Shown here: in pieces, positions 42,205-53,212 of the stretch
Numbering within the stretch: position 1 is the stretch's first letter
Layout of the letters: every line of letters starts with the position of its first letter
Made by a program: the position numbers and the translations under genes
The notes under the pieces: generated by a model
Database searches by the model: none
Told to the model about the DNA's origin: nothing
Seen by the model: the letters and a program-made list of their open reading frames with translations, nothing else
From: Gliomastix tumulicola
Lineage: Eukaryota; Ascomycota; Sordariomycetes; Hypocreales; Bionectriaceae
NCBI GenBank assembly: GCA_001599755.1
Contig: BCHX01000009.1
Span: 496,001-560,000, forward strand
Direction of reading: 5' to 3'
DNA: 64,000 nucleotides

Positions 42205-43225
42205 GGCTACAGAAAATGCCAAATATCCTATTGTTCAGAAATATGCTGGTGAAATTGACAACGATGAGTTGGTGATTGACGAGAACGCTGCCCGTCCAGA
42301 TCGCTCCATCTTATACTTCATGGGAAACAAAGTTGAAGCCGTGCCATCTCAGACCGCCAGTAGCATGACTGACGAATATTCCCATACTTGGACTCGATCT
42401 TACCACCAGGATGTCATGTCAGATTTCTAACTCCTCGCCGTCCTCACTTTGTGCTTTCTGCTTATTCATCCCAACCACACGTAGCACAATATGGTGCTGT
42501 CGAGACTGACGATAATTACCTGTTAGGGAATAGCCTCACACCGGCACTGCATCGTGGCGGGAACTCGGGGATAGATTGTCCGTATCTACGGCCCTCAAGC
42601 TCGAACGCAGCAAAAAGACTGCAGCTTCCCGCGTGGAATCGGGGCCTCGGGATGCACTACGGAAGCTTTCAAACCTAGAAACCATGCGTAGCGGCCACCA
42701 CGAAGCATCCCATTGGCTCTGAGACAGGTGGAGGGTCGTTTTAGCCTCGATCATGGCTGACGACAAATTTCCTCTTTCGGCCGGTGGTGGGTGTGAGATG
42801 CAAGAACTGGGTCATAGGTCCGGTCCAGAGCGAAACGCACGAGTGACGTTCATCTGTTCCAACGGGCAGTATGGCTATCATGAGACGGACAAGACCCTGG
42901 GCGGGGAACACTCTTCGCATCATCTTTCGTGGCTGATATCAGCCACTGGGCTCGCATCTTGCTCTGATTCGCCAGTCCAGCACTACCCTCGAGTGGATGA
43001 CGTTGAACAGACTCAACTTCAGCCCGGAGTTAAGGCAAGAGCGCTGAGTCACCTAGTTCTGCTCGGATGTAAGGCTCTTATTAGACGAGGCCAATGGCAG
43101 TCTCCGGTCTATAAAGACGGTTGAAGAGTCAATTCGATCTGAGAAGAAAGTGTAAAACAAGTCGATCAAGAATCATAAATCCATTCCAAGTCCTAACCGC
43201 TGCCCGATTTCATACATATCAAACC
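42205..43225. other. Divergent spacer between aldehyde dehydrogenase and SDR genes
   Basis: About 1 kb without recognised coding sequence. It holds promoters for two divergently transcribed dehydrogenase genes. Confidence 0.55.
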
Positions 43226-44272
43226 ATGTCGCGATACGCCAAAGTTCACGAGAAGACTTCCGGACCGGGGGACGCTCGTCCTACCGCCCTCCAAATTGTC
43301 GAAGATGAAGGCCTAGTCGGTAAGATGCAAGACAAGGTGAGCATACATCATCCTTGCCAAGGCTCACATCAAGGCCACTAACCAATGTTATAGGTCTTCC
43401 TGCTGACGGGAGCATCTTCGGGTATCGGTATCGAGACAGCCCGGGCTCTCGCAGCGACAGGCGCAAAGGTGTATCTTGCCGTGCGCTCGCTCGAGAAAGC
43501 CCAAGCATCCTGTGGCTCGTTCCTTGAGCCCGGGCGTGTTGAGCTACTGAAGTTGGACACGAGCTCTCTTACCTCGGTCCGCGCCGCTGCGGCCGACTTC
43601 CTGTCTCGATCCTCCAAGCTCAATGTTCTCGTCTGCAATGCTGGTATCATGATGCCACCGACACGGGAGCTGTCGGAAGACGGTTTTGAGAGCCAGCTTG
43701 CCACCAACTATCTCGGCCACTTCCTGCTCTTCTACCTCCTCAAGGACGTCATGCTCGCCAGCTCGACGCCCGAGTTCAACTCGCGCCTCGTCAACGTCTC
43801 TAGCTCAGCCCACAACGTCGCCAAGATCCAGTTCGACGACATCAACCTCGAGGCCGAGGGGGCATATCAGCCTCCCACTTCCTACGGCCAGAGCAAGCTC
43901 GCCCAGATCTACATGGCGAACTATGTTGACCGGGTCTTCGGTCCTCAAGGTCTGCACGCGACGAGTCTCATGCCTGGTGGTATCCGGACCAACCTTCAGC
44001 AGTATGTTTCCGAGGAGGAGAAGGCTGCCTGGGATAAGAATGAAACCGTTGTCAACTTCATGAAGAGCCCGGCGCAGGGTGCTGCGACCACACTCGTAGC
44101 AGCGGTTGCAAAAGAGTGGGAGGGTAAAGGCGGGAAGTACCTTGAGGACTGCCAGGTCGCCAAGTTCGAGCCTCTGATACCCTTCACCAAGGGAGTTATC
44201 GAATTGGCCTATGACGAAGAGAAGGAGGACCGGATGTGGGCTCTGACACTGAACCTTTTGGGATTGCAGTAG
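43226..44272 (+). CDS. Short-chain dehydrogenase/reductase (retinol dehydrogenase/WWOX-like)
   Basis: Two exons: 43226-43336 and 43394-44272 (57-bp intron), giving 329 aa. The splice joins MQDK to VFLLTGASSGIGIETARALA, the NAD(P)-binding motif TGASSGIG (residues 42-49). NAG is in VLVCNAGIM, NYLGHF follows, and the catalytic Y201-x3-K205 is in TSYGQSKLAQIY with the Ser in VNVSSSAHN. The approximately 35-residue N-terminal extension before the fold is common in fungal members. No membrane helix is evident. The enzyme should reduce or oxidise a carbonyl/alcohol on a hydrophobic or secondary-metabolite substrate. It is convergent with a second SDR 140 bp away and close to an aldehyde dehydrogenase, a small dehydrogenase-rich locus. 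Confidence 0.92.
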
Positions 44273-44414
44273 TTTAGTTGAAGTAGTCAGGCGATTCTTC
44301 TTAGCCACTCAACCATTGCGGTTCGTGTTTCAACCACTTGACTAAAGGAACAGTGACAAAAATGCAGCCACCCCCGATACAAGTAAGAAGCGGCGGCGTG
44401 GCTGTGCAGGATAT

Positions 44415-45332
44415 TTAAGCCAGCGCCACCTTGAATTTCATCAAATCCTTGCCTTCAATCTCCTCCTTTCTTTTCAAGACTTCCTCCATGTTCCACCTGG
44501 CACTCACAATCCTGCCTGCCAGCCATTCGCGTCTCTCCCTCACCAACCACACCATGGAATTCGGTGCCAGCACCGCCTCGTCCTTGGGCAGGCCACGCAG
44601 AATCGGGTGCAGCTGGGCAGCCAACCTCGTGTCGGATAGGCCCGGCTCAAACGAAAAAGCCAGCAGCCCTTTTGCGCCATACTCGCTCATCAGGAATTCT
44701 GTGAATCGGCACAGAGCCACCTTGGACGGGCTGTAGGACGAATACCCCTGCACGAGCATGATTCCCATGCCGCTCGTCATATTCACCACAGTCTTGAGAG
44801 ACGACCGCAGAAGCGCCGGTAGGAAGTGCTTCGTGACGAGATACGTTCCCCGGACATTGACCTCCCAGACGTTCCACCAGTCCATGGGATCAGACTGGGC
44901 CACGAAGGCGTGCTCCTCCAGTGCGCCTGCATTGTTGACCAGCACGTCCAGCGCACCATCGAATGCTGATTCCACAGCCTTGACCGCAGCTTCGACGTCA
45001 TCCTCGGATGTGACATCCATGCCCAGCGTCAGCACTCGGGGCTCAGCGCGTCCAGTCTCTTGGGCAGCGGCCTTTGCGTCTAACGCGACAGTCGCCAAGT
45101 TGTCCTCGGACCGTGAGGAAATGGCGATGCGAGAGCAGCCAGCTTCAGCGAACGCGACGGCTGCCCGTCTTCCGATGCCCTGGGACGCTCCGGTGATGAA
45201 GACCGACTTCCCGCTCATGTCCCCGAGAGCAGGGGAGATGAAGGGGTAGTCCTGCATGCATGGCTTCTCAGACCCAAAGCTAATGAGCTGCAGGTAGTTG
45301 GCATAGTCAGCCTTGGGGACAGACTCGGACAT
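44415..45332 (-). CDS. Short-chain dehydrogenase/reductase
   Basis: A single-exon SDR of 305 aa from ATG 45332 (MSESVPKADYANYLQL). An in-frame ATG at 45413 would add 27 residues. However, TATAAAA lies only 20-26 bp upstream of that ATG, so transcription should start at or after it, which favours 45332. Motifs: VFITGASQGIGRRAA (cofactor), VLVNNAGALEEH, VVNMTSGMG with the catalytic Ser region, and GYSSYSPSKVAL with Tyr-x3-Lys. The C-terminus FEPGLSDTRL resembles the PG motif after the active site. The family reduces ketones or oxidises alcohols with NAD(P)H. No close functional assignment is possible. Confidence 0.9.
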   Translation of the reverse strand: MSESVPKADYANYLQLISFGSEKPCMQDYPFISPALGDMSGKSVFITGASQGIGRRAAVAFAEAGCSRIAISSRSEDNLATVALDAKAAAQETGRAEPRVLTLGMDVTSEDDVEAAVKAVESAFDGALDVLVNNAGALEEHAFVAQSDPMDWWNVWEVNVRGTYLVTKHFLPALLRSSLKTVVNMTSGMGIMLVQGYSSYSPSKVALCRFTEFLMSEYGAKGLLAFSFEPGLSDTRLAAQLHPILRGLPKDEAVLAPNSMVWLVRERREWLAGRIVSARWNMEEVLKRKEEIEGKDLMKFKVALA

Positions 45333-45432
45333 GTTGATCCGGGTGGCTTTGCGAGTAAGGTGGCTGGAGGTGTGCGGAGGGAGGTTATCATGTTTAGATC
45401 GACGAAAGGCCATGCGGAGGGGGCTGGAGAGT

Positions 45433-45439
45433 TTTTATA
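45433..45439 (-). promoter_or_regulatory. TATA box of the minus-strand SDR gene
   Basis: TATAAAA on the minus strand, 100 bp upstream of the chosen ATG (45332) and 20 bp upstream of the alternative ATG (45413). The spacing helps decide the translation start. Confidence 0.6.
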
Positions 45440-47130
45440 TCCTGCTGAAGAAAAGGTTTATCTCACATGTAAGCCCTATATATGGATGCGGCACAGCTGC
45501 TGGTAAGACCCTAAATCACAATGAAGTCAGCTTTTACAATGAGATCAGCTTACAGGTGCCAGGGACGAATCCTTTATTACACGGGGGCTAGACAGAAACA
45601 AGGACTCGGCCGCACTCCTCCGCCTGTCAAAGACGACTTCCATGTATCGGTTCCCATGTTAGGGGAGCCCTACAGCCTGCGACATATACCAGTCTCACCC
45701 GCATGACTATGGTTTGGTGGCTCATATGAATTTGTGTCCATTATTATGAGGATGTTCTTGGAACCTAGTCAACCGCCGCCTCCTCATTCATCACCATGAC
45801 ATGAGATATTCGCCAGAGGCGCAAGAACCAGCATACTCTCGAAGGCTGGGAGTCGAATCATCTCCGCGGCCCCAGCCTCAAAGAATGATTTTCAGCAAGT
45901 ATAAAAAGGCACCTACATCCCGGCTCCGTCATTTTGTTTCCTCTTCCTTTCCTCATCCCAGCTGTTTCCCTCGACACTGGGGTCACAATAGGACCGGCCC
46001 GCCATGCATCACTCTGTACTTCACTGTCAGGGTCTGTATGGCAACTTACATGCTCATGGTTCAACACCATAGCATATGACTGAACGACGTCGACAAGTTA
46101 TTCAAATGAGTTCTCTCTTTATCACTGTTCTGGATGACGCCTCAGCTCTGCATCGCCCAACAACTGGTTGACCGATTGGATACCAGTCATCCATCAGGTC
46201 TCAGAGTAACCGATCCAACAATGAGCGAATCCATACCGACGTCCAATGCCCTTTGGCCGGCCCAGAGTGACGACTGGGAAAGGGCATCACCAGGGTTTCG
46301 ACATCCACCCGGTCTATTACAGCCCCCCAGGTATGTTTCACTCCCATCTTTTTATGCTAGTCATACACAGCTCAGTGCTGACCTCCTCACTCAGTTCTAC
46401 GCCCTCCCATGTGCTCTTATCAATGGCACCCTAGCCCAGATCATCGTTGTGTACAAAAGATGGTTGCATTATAGTTGCTCAAAAGCAACAACATACCAAC
46501 GGCATATCGAAAACGACAAAAGGAAGAAAAAAATGTGAAACGAAGGAAACGACACAAGAAATCATGATCTGAACCAGGAGAAATTCATGAGAGCACACGA
46601 GACGCACGAGGAAACCATTTCAGGAAATCAGGCACCTTAATGCTGAACGAACCGCCATCAAGTCACGGAGCTTGGGGTGCTTTGACACTTGTATATATTT
46701 AGATGAACGGCTTAAGGAGCAAACTCTTGCTGTCCTTGGCCTCAACGCAAGTAAATAAGGGGTGCCAACCCCGAAAATGGAATGGAAGGGAAGTGAGAAG
46801 CCGCTATTGGCTCTGCGGAAAGGAGGAAGTGTCTAGGAGGCCCAGGAACTAGGAATCGCCTACACAAAAGCTGCAGCTTTGATATTGCACCTCTAATGTC
46901 CGCGCATGGAGACCCCTCGTGTATGAGTGTGATGAAATATGTTGTATTTGAAAAAAGGTTCTGTCTATAATCGAGCAAAAAGGGTATATGTAGTGAAGCG
47001 AAATAAATGTTTCCGACTGGTTTGTATGGTAGGACTTATAGCGTGAGTGCTAATTGCCATTGCCATCCAGTACGGACTGACGAATATTAGCCGACGACTT
47101 TGCAAAGAGTCTTTGAATCTTTGATCCCGA
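45440..47130. other. Long intergenic spacer
   Basis: About 1.7 kb. Short frames (for example 46134-46538 on +) are open but show no domain, signal or exon pattern. The right end is the 3' flank of the PAF-acetylhydrolase-like gene. Confidence 0.55.
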
Positions 47131-48264
47131 TCAGCAAGAACCCTGGAAGTGCTCCTCGGCAACCGTGACGGCCTCAAACTTGTCCTCGATGTTCTTCAGG
47201 GTCGTCGCATCGCCATCGAACACCAGATCGGCAAATCCCGTCAGGATCTCCAAGCTAATGTCCATCATCAGCTTTCCATCAAGCGAGCCCAGCACTGCGT
47301 GAACAACTGGCAACAGGTCGGCAGGGAGCTCCGTGAGGGAGAACATGTATATCGGGTCCATCCACGAGTTGTGCGTCGTGTTGTCGATGCCGATGACGAG
47401 CTTGGTGCCCTTTGAGTTGTCGTAGAGCTCGCGCCAGCCGTCCTGGCCGCCCTTGGCGATCGTGTCGGCCGTGCCGACCTGGATGAAGGGCTTGGAGAGA
47501 CCGGCTTCCACGACGGGACCCTCCATCCTTCCGTCCTCGTTCAGGCCGGCGAGGACACGGTCGTCCTTGAAAGCAACGGCGCCCGAGGCCCAGCCACCAA
47601 GAGAGTGGCCGGCAGAAATGATCTTGGAGTGGTCGATGGGGAGATCAAGCTCGGCCAGCTGGTCCAGCAGGAAGGAGATATCCTCGGTGCGCACGTCGAC
47701 GGCCTGGAGAATCTCTTCGGGGTCCTGACTCATGACCGGGCCATATGTGATGCTGCCATCGGGGAACTCGACGATGAAGCCATCGTACGGGTGATCAATC
47801 GTCACGACGACATAGCCCAGGCTGGCCAGGGCACTGGCCTTCACGCTGTAGGCCAGGCGGGTGCCCGTGAAGCCAGGGCCGAGGACGAGGAGCGGGAAGC
47901 CACCCTCTGGCTCGGCAGCCTTGCCAGACGAACAGTGCGCGACCTCGAATCCCTCGAGGAGGTCGGCGGGCATGCCGTAGCTTGCCAAGAGCTGGGCGTA
48001 GACGGCATTGGTCGCTGGAGGCAGGTAGGGCGTGACGACTTCCTCATCGCAGGACTCGAGTGGGAGGAAGGCTGAGGCGAGGATGCGTCGCTTGTGGGTG
48101 GCGTTGGCATTGGCATAGGGATCCCATCGCGACTCGTCGGTCAGGTCGAGAGTTTCGGTCTTGACGGAGTACGGACTGGACGGACGCGGGATGACAACCG
48201 TATCGGCTCCGGAAACAACACCAACAACGGCCGCCGCCAAGACAGAGAACGTGGTGAATAGCAT
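47131..48264 (-). CDS. Secreted alpha/beta hydrolase, PAF-acetylhydrolase/dienelactone-hydrolase-like
   Basis: A single exon of 377 aa. Residues 1-20 (LFTTFSVLAAAVVGVVSGA) form a signal peptide. The fold is alpha/beta hydrolase: PLLVLGPGFTGTRL (oxyanion region), YVVVTIDHPYDG, and the nucleophile elbow G-H-S221-L-G-G. The family's catalytic Asp should be in the segment FIQVGTADT, and the His in NTTHNSWMD. This matches fungal proteins annotated as platelet-activating-factor acetylhydrolase-like lipases/esterases, which are extracellular and of uncertain substrate. N-glycosylation sites NAT and NTT support secretion. It is head-to-head with the cutinase-like gene over a 940-bp promoter region, so two secreted esterases may share control. 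Confidence 0.9.
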   Translation of the reverse strand: MLFTTFSVLAAAVVGVVSGADTVVIPRPSSPYSVKTETLDLTDESRWDPYANANATHKRRILASAFLPLESCDEEVVTPYLPPATNAVYAQLLASYGMPADLLEGFEVAHCSSGKAAEPEGGFPLLVLGPGFTGTRLAYSVKASALASLGYVVVTIDHPYDGFIVEFPDGSITYGPVMSQDPEEILQAVDVRTEDISFLLDQLAELDLPIDHSKIISAGHSLGGWASGAVAFKDDRVLAGLNEDGRMEGPVVEAGLSKPFIQVGTADTIAKGGQDGWRELYDNSKGTKLVIGIDNTTHNSWMDPIYMFSLTELPADLLPVVHAVLGSLDGKLMMDISLEILTGFADLVFDGDATTLKNIEDKFEAVTVAEEHFQGSC

Positions 48265-49205
48265 AGTGAGCCGTCGAAGGATTTCAATGTCTCTCTGGCT
48301 TGATTCTCATCGCAAAGCAGCAGCTAAGTCGCAGGCGACGAGCTCGTATTATACCGAGACATCAACACAGGGCTGCGTCATAAACGGGCTCTCGGGCTTC
48401 AACTTTCGCGTACATATCGGACTTTTCAGAGGCACAGCTAATGACGATGAGGCAGTGCATCCCCAAATAGTGGAGAGAAATGGAGCTTTTGTCTGTCCAT
48501 GATTTGCCATGTCGTCTGTCTCAGGAGACGCGTCAGATTCGGTCCGCACGATGGATTGCTAGGTGCAAAAGAAGCGCGAGGGATAAAGATCCGGGTCGCT
48601 GGTGCCTAGCGATGCATGATCGTGTTGTCGCAATGCATGGCTTTCGGAAATAACCTGCGTCGGACTCACGGTGAATCATCATCTCGGTTAGTTGCACTCT
48701 TCCAGGCTAAGGGGGCGTTTGGGGACCGACCGCCTGTGGCACTGACAGCCTCACGGGACAAAAGATCCTTGGAACTGGGTCTTCTCTCTTCCGGCGGCTC
48801 ATCGCTGCATCCCTAAACTTTGTGTGCTCTGGTCCCTCACCAGGAGACACTCTGAGAGCGGCCTCGGCTTCTCGAACTCTTCCAGCAGAATGGGGGCCAT
48901 CCTCCAACGTGCAGGACCCCCGGATTCCCCGGACCATCCTAACCTCTTCAGGGCAAGCCGGCCACGGTGCCATCCTCCTCGTGGTTTCGGAGGACCAGCT
49001 GGTGGGTGTCGCAGTGTCATAGCTTGCCCTTTAAGACCGAGTGACGCCCCCGTTCCCCTGATCTGCTCGTCCTGTCTTGTTGTTCTTCTCGATTGACGCG
49101 CCAATTCAGCCCGAGGAGCAGCCAGTCGCGGCCTCATTCGGTCGCTATCCATCACTCGATTGCCCGTCGCCGTGACACAGCCGCAATCCATCAGTCACAG
49201 CAGCC
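48265..49205. promoter_or_regulatory. Divergent promoter region of two secreted hydrolase genes
   Basis: About 940 bp between the two oppositely oriented secreted esterase genes. No coding sequence recognised; specific operator sites cannot be assigned. Confidence 0.45.
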
Positions 49206-50382
49206 ATGCGTGCCACACGCTCTCTTCTCCTCCACTCTCTACCCCTCCTCCTCCTGGCGACCCCTGCCTCGGCTCAGGGCGGGAATGGCACTGGCAATTT
49301 CACCTGCGCCGACGGGCTCTACATCGTCGTCGCCCGCGGCACGACTGAGCCAGCTGGGCCCGGCGCTATGGGCATCGTTGGCGACGATGTAGCTGGTCGC
49401 GTGCGGGATTCCGAGGTCGTCGGGCTGGATTATCCAGCGACGCTGTCCGATCCGATCTACGTCGAGTCCGTGATTGACGGCGGGCGCGCCATGAAGGAGG
49501 CGGTCGAGGGCTATCATGATGCCTGTCCGGATGGGAGGATCGCCGTGCTGGGGTATTCACAGGTATGACTGGCCTCGATTATTCTCGGGCGAATGCCTCA
49601 ATACTTGCCAATGAGGGCGCCATTGTATCGAATAATATTGGCTGACATTGCGGTGCAGGGAGCACAAGTGTCACTCAATGCGCTGTGTGGCGGAGGCGGC
49701 GATTCCTTTGAGGAGAACCTGACGCCTGTGTCGCGGAGCATCATCGACAGCAGCGGTGAGCCCCTCTCTACAGCCCTGTCCTCCAAATCGCCAGCTAGCT
49801 AATGTATCATGCGATCCTAGTCGTCGCCATTGTCCTCTTCGGCGACCCTTCTCACGTCGTGAACGCAACCTACAACGAGGGCACCAGCGAAAACAAGGGC
49901 GTACGACTCACATCCCCCCTCCCTTTTCTTATCCTCTCTCAGCACCATCCACTGACGAATCTACCCAATAGATCTTCCCCCGCCTGAACAGCACCGACTG
50001 CGAGGCCCTCGGCCCCCGACTCCGATCCTACTGCGACGAGGGCGACGTCTACTGCGACCGCGGCGACAATGAGGACGTCCACGGGGAGTACATCCAGCGC
50101 TATGGCGACGAGGTCGTCGACTTTGTCGTGTCGAGGTACGAAGAGGCGGCGAACAGCACGTCCACGACCACGAGCGCGACGAGCACAGCAACAAGCACCT
50201 CGGGAGCTTCCACCTCGGGCGCGGAGACGGCAAGTCCCACGACTGGGAGCGAGACTCCTTCTGGCACCGACTCGGGAGCTGGACAGCCGACGGAGACCGA
50301 CTCGGGTGCCGCTGGTGCATTTGGTATGGGCAGTGCATGGTGGGCTTCTCTTGCGGCCGTGATAGTCTGGCAGATTCTGTAA
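49206..50382 (+). CDS. GPI-anchored cutinase-like (CE5) esterase
   Basis: Four exons (49206-49562, 49659-49755, 49821-49900, 49972-50382) join to 314 aa; introns 65-96 bp. A signal peptide (HSLPLLLLATPASA) is followed by the CE5 fold: GLYIVVARGTTEPAGPG, then the nucleophile motif GYS118Q-G, which is split by the first intron. After it come LFGDPSHVVNATYNEG and CDEGDVYCDRGDNEDVHGEY, where the catalytic Asp and His should lie. About 60 residues of Ser/Thr-rich linker lead to a C-terminal hydrophobic tail (MGSAWWASLAAVIVWQIL) preceded by small residues, a GPI-attachment signal. CE5 members hydrolyse cutin or acetylated xylan. Here the enzyme is probably tethered to membrane or wall rather than released. 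Confidence 0.92.
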
Positions 50383-50831
50383 TGTGAGGTCGATGGGGGA
50401 TGCACGAGGCATGTTGCTGAGATGGTGCTGTCTAGATAGGCCAGAATCATGAATGGAATCGTGAAACCCCACGCACAGCCTTTCGTCGGGCCTAACTCGG
50501 TCATTGAGGATGGATGAGTCGCTGCAAACCCCCTCTATGCAGTTTGGCATCTCGTCAAGCAGCTGTGAGTGCTGATTATGACGCAGTGAGTATGGAAACA
50601 CAACCGGGAACGCACAAGTTCACCCGTTCGCTATGGAGGCGATTCAGAGACAGGATGACTTGATAAAACCTGCAGCATCGCCTCCAATTGTCCGGTTTGC
50701 TACTCTTCATGCCCTCGAGGTTCTCCCCAACCACGTTTCTTTAACACGGGACAGTCACTTCTTTCCGTCTCGGTTTCTCAAGCATCCGCAAGATTACTTT
50801 TCTATCCCCTCTTCACCCCATCACGGACAAA
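50383..50831. other. Short spacer and leader of the 95-aa protein gene
   Basis: About 450 bp. The end before 50832 is pyrimidine-rich and reads as a 5' leader (TTTCTATCCCCTCTTCACCCC). No other gene seen. Confidence 0.55.
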
Positions 50832-51119
50832 ATGTCTGTTGAAGACTGCAAAGCGTTCTTAAAAGCCTTGAAGGAGGCCAACAATGTGCCACGCGCGAAC
50901 CTGGTCACGCAGTTCTCCATCATCGCTGAGCTCGACGACCACCCCGTGCGTATTCATGGACGCGTCACCTCCGGTGGTCCCACGGCCAGAATGAACATTT
51001 ACCCCAAGGACAACAGATATATAAACGTATTCGATGATCTGGTGGACCAGGGCGTCGACGTTACTGGTTCCACCAAGGGAGGGAACCACGAAGCCGAGTT
51101 CAAGTTTGTGGCTGTCTGA
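50832..51119 (+). CDS. Small conserved-looking protein of unknown function (95 aa)
   Basis: A 95-aa single exon with a good start context (ACAAAATGTC) and a pyrimidine-rich leader. The composition is that of a compact soluble domain: an N-terminal amphipathic helix (VEDCKAFLKALKEANNV) followed by beta-strands (TQFSIIAELDD, VRIHGRVTSGG, ARMNIYPKDNRYINVF, EAEFKFVAV). No signal peptide or membrane helix. I do not recognise the family. The balanced codon use and regular strand pattern suggest it is real rather than chance. Confidence 0.6.
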   Translation: MSVEDCKAFLKALKEANNVPRANLVTQFSIIAELDDHPVRIHGRVTSGGPTARMNIYPKDNRYINVFDDLVDQGVDVTGSTKGGNHEAEFKFVAV

Positions 51120-53212
51120 GGAGATGTCGTGCCAGGTTTTATCGTCCCTGGGAATGGAAATGGGCCATCACCTGGTTTAATCCTTTTGTAAGATAGAACT
51201 CAAAGGACTGAATGGTATGTCTCTTGAGTGTCTGCTAGTCTGGCATAGCTTATCATGAACGCAAGGCTCATCCTCGCAGTCCTTGGTCACAGATTATGGT
51301 CACCACCCATTCAATAGTCATCTTTTCAAATTTTTGATCAAGCAACCGTTTTGTAGCTCGCATTACTGCTTCGCTGCGAGCAGCCAAATCATCGAAGGCA
51401 TATATGACGACAAAAATCCCCAGCATCGTCACCTCACTGGGGGTTAGACGTGCAGGTGTGAAGAACGGCATCTTGGAAGTACTACGACATTTAATAGCCA
51501 CATCCTCAGACTATCGAAGAAAAATCAGGAAGCCGATAAGTACCTTCCATCGGCTATGCACTGCCTATTCTTGGAATCAGAATTCCGGGGGGTCGTGGAC
51601 TAGTGTCTGGCTTCCTCGCGGGTGACCTGAACTGCGCCCTCCGAGTGACTTGAAGCCAAGACATCTCACCCGAAGTCGGCGAGCGTGATCTTTTGGGCAG
51701 CATCGCAATGCTTTCCCGTTCGGTGGTACATTGCGTGAATACCGTAACTTTACGGAAGAGCACCATATGAATGTTCGCACCATCTCTGTGGTACATGACG
51801 CTCCAAGACGCTTAGGCGACGCAATCTTTCAATGAAAGATCCCAGCTACCCATGTAGAAGATAGCTAAACTTTAATAGGAAACGAAGCTAGTAATAGCGA
51901 AAATGGCGAAATTCAAACTCTGGTCACTCAAACCCTTGCTCTATGGGCGAGACTTTCATCGTAAGCTGGACTTTGTTGAGCACGCCCAGCGTAATGGAAT
52001 TCCAGCCCCAGATCTCGGACTCCAGGCATACTGTCATGTCTGCCTCTTTTCCTCATCATTTTCAGTACAGAAAAGCATTTGGTGTCACTCCGGGAGGCTC
52101 CTGTCTCGGCCGCGATCAGGAAGGTAGCATTCAGGAGAGGGGAGCTCATCCAACAGCAGCCGGCATCGGAATGCGAATGCAATGAACAAAGTCCGCTCTG
52201 GGGCATCATCTCATTAGGTTCATTACAGCCCTGCAATTCTCGGGTGCTAGCCGAGGGCAGATGATACATACCATCGCGATGCCCAAGTTCTGATGGGAGC
52301 TCAACGAGACGGTCTCACCAACACGTACCCGTTATGGGTGTATCGGTGCGTTTTGACTCGGCTGAACCGCTCAGAGTAAGCAGATGAGCATAGATTGAGT
52401 TTGCAATAATGAGCAGCATCTCAACAACAGACATAAGCTTACCAAGGAAGCATATCCCTTTAGACTCCGTGTCCCGGCAGATGGAGCCCCCCCGAGGTCG
52501 GACCCGGACCGATGGATGCGCCCACATACACGGACCATCCGATTTCGGGGTCATCGGTGGGATCGGAGCCTGCAAAAGGGGGTTCAAAGGCGACGGTGGA
52601 CGGCGATAGCTTCAGCCATGGGCTGTTTCGCGGTGACTGATGGTCTTGGAAGCTGGTCGGATGACCAATACCTCAGCAATCGACCCCTGTGTGGTGAGTC
52701 AGTGGGTTTTTTGAAGGGACCGCAGCAGGTCCCCTCAATCCGTCCCGCAGCGATAAAGGCCTGATCAGGGCGTATAACGGACATGTCATATTATCAGTCA
52801 GGAATTGCCAAGATCTGCGTGTGTGGCAGCGCTCGCTCGCTGTCGCCCGAAGCGGCCGCGCGTGGAGAAGACACGAAAAGAGGAAGAGGTGAGAGAGGCT
52901 ATTGCAGGGACCCTTTTGAGCATGTGCATGTGCAGGATGCGTGCGATGGTTTGATGGCGTTGCATTGACTTCGGGGTCTTTGTGTATAAGACTTCCCCGA
53001 TCCCCCCTCTCGCCCGGATGCTCCCGTGGACGATTGATGGTAGCTCAGACATCCGGATATCCGAGTCAACAAAACTATTTGCAGCTTCTGCTTGCACGCT
53101 CTATCTGACCCAGATACGGCCCTCCATCCTCAACCGACAGCAGCAGCAGCAGCACCCCCAGACACAACCAACCCCCGTATGGCACTATCCAGTGCGCCCG
53201 CACCGCTGCACC
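51120..53212. other. Long intergenic spacer
   Basis: About 2.1 kb. Short minus-strand frames (51268-51501, 51554-51796, 51928-52269, 52315-52587) could be remnants of one gene, but I could not join them with plausible splice sites or recognise a domain. The final 230 bp is the leader of the next gene and contains a CAGCAGCAGCAGCAG run near 53141. Confidence 0.5.

Noticed and set aside
46134..46538. Plus-strand frame of 134 codons
   Set aside because: Composition and lack of motif suggest chance; it ends in a Lys-rich AT tract typical of untranslated DNA.
51268..52587. Chain of short minus-strand frames that might be one spliced gene
   Set aside because: I could not join them with in-frame GT-AG introns or find a family motif; left as spacer.
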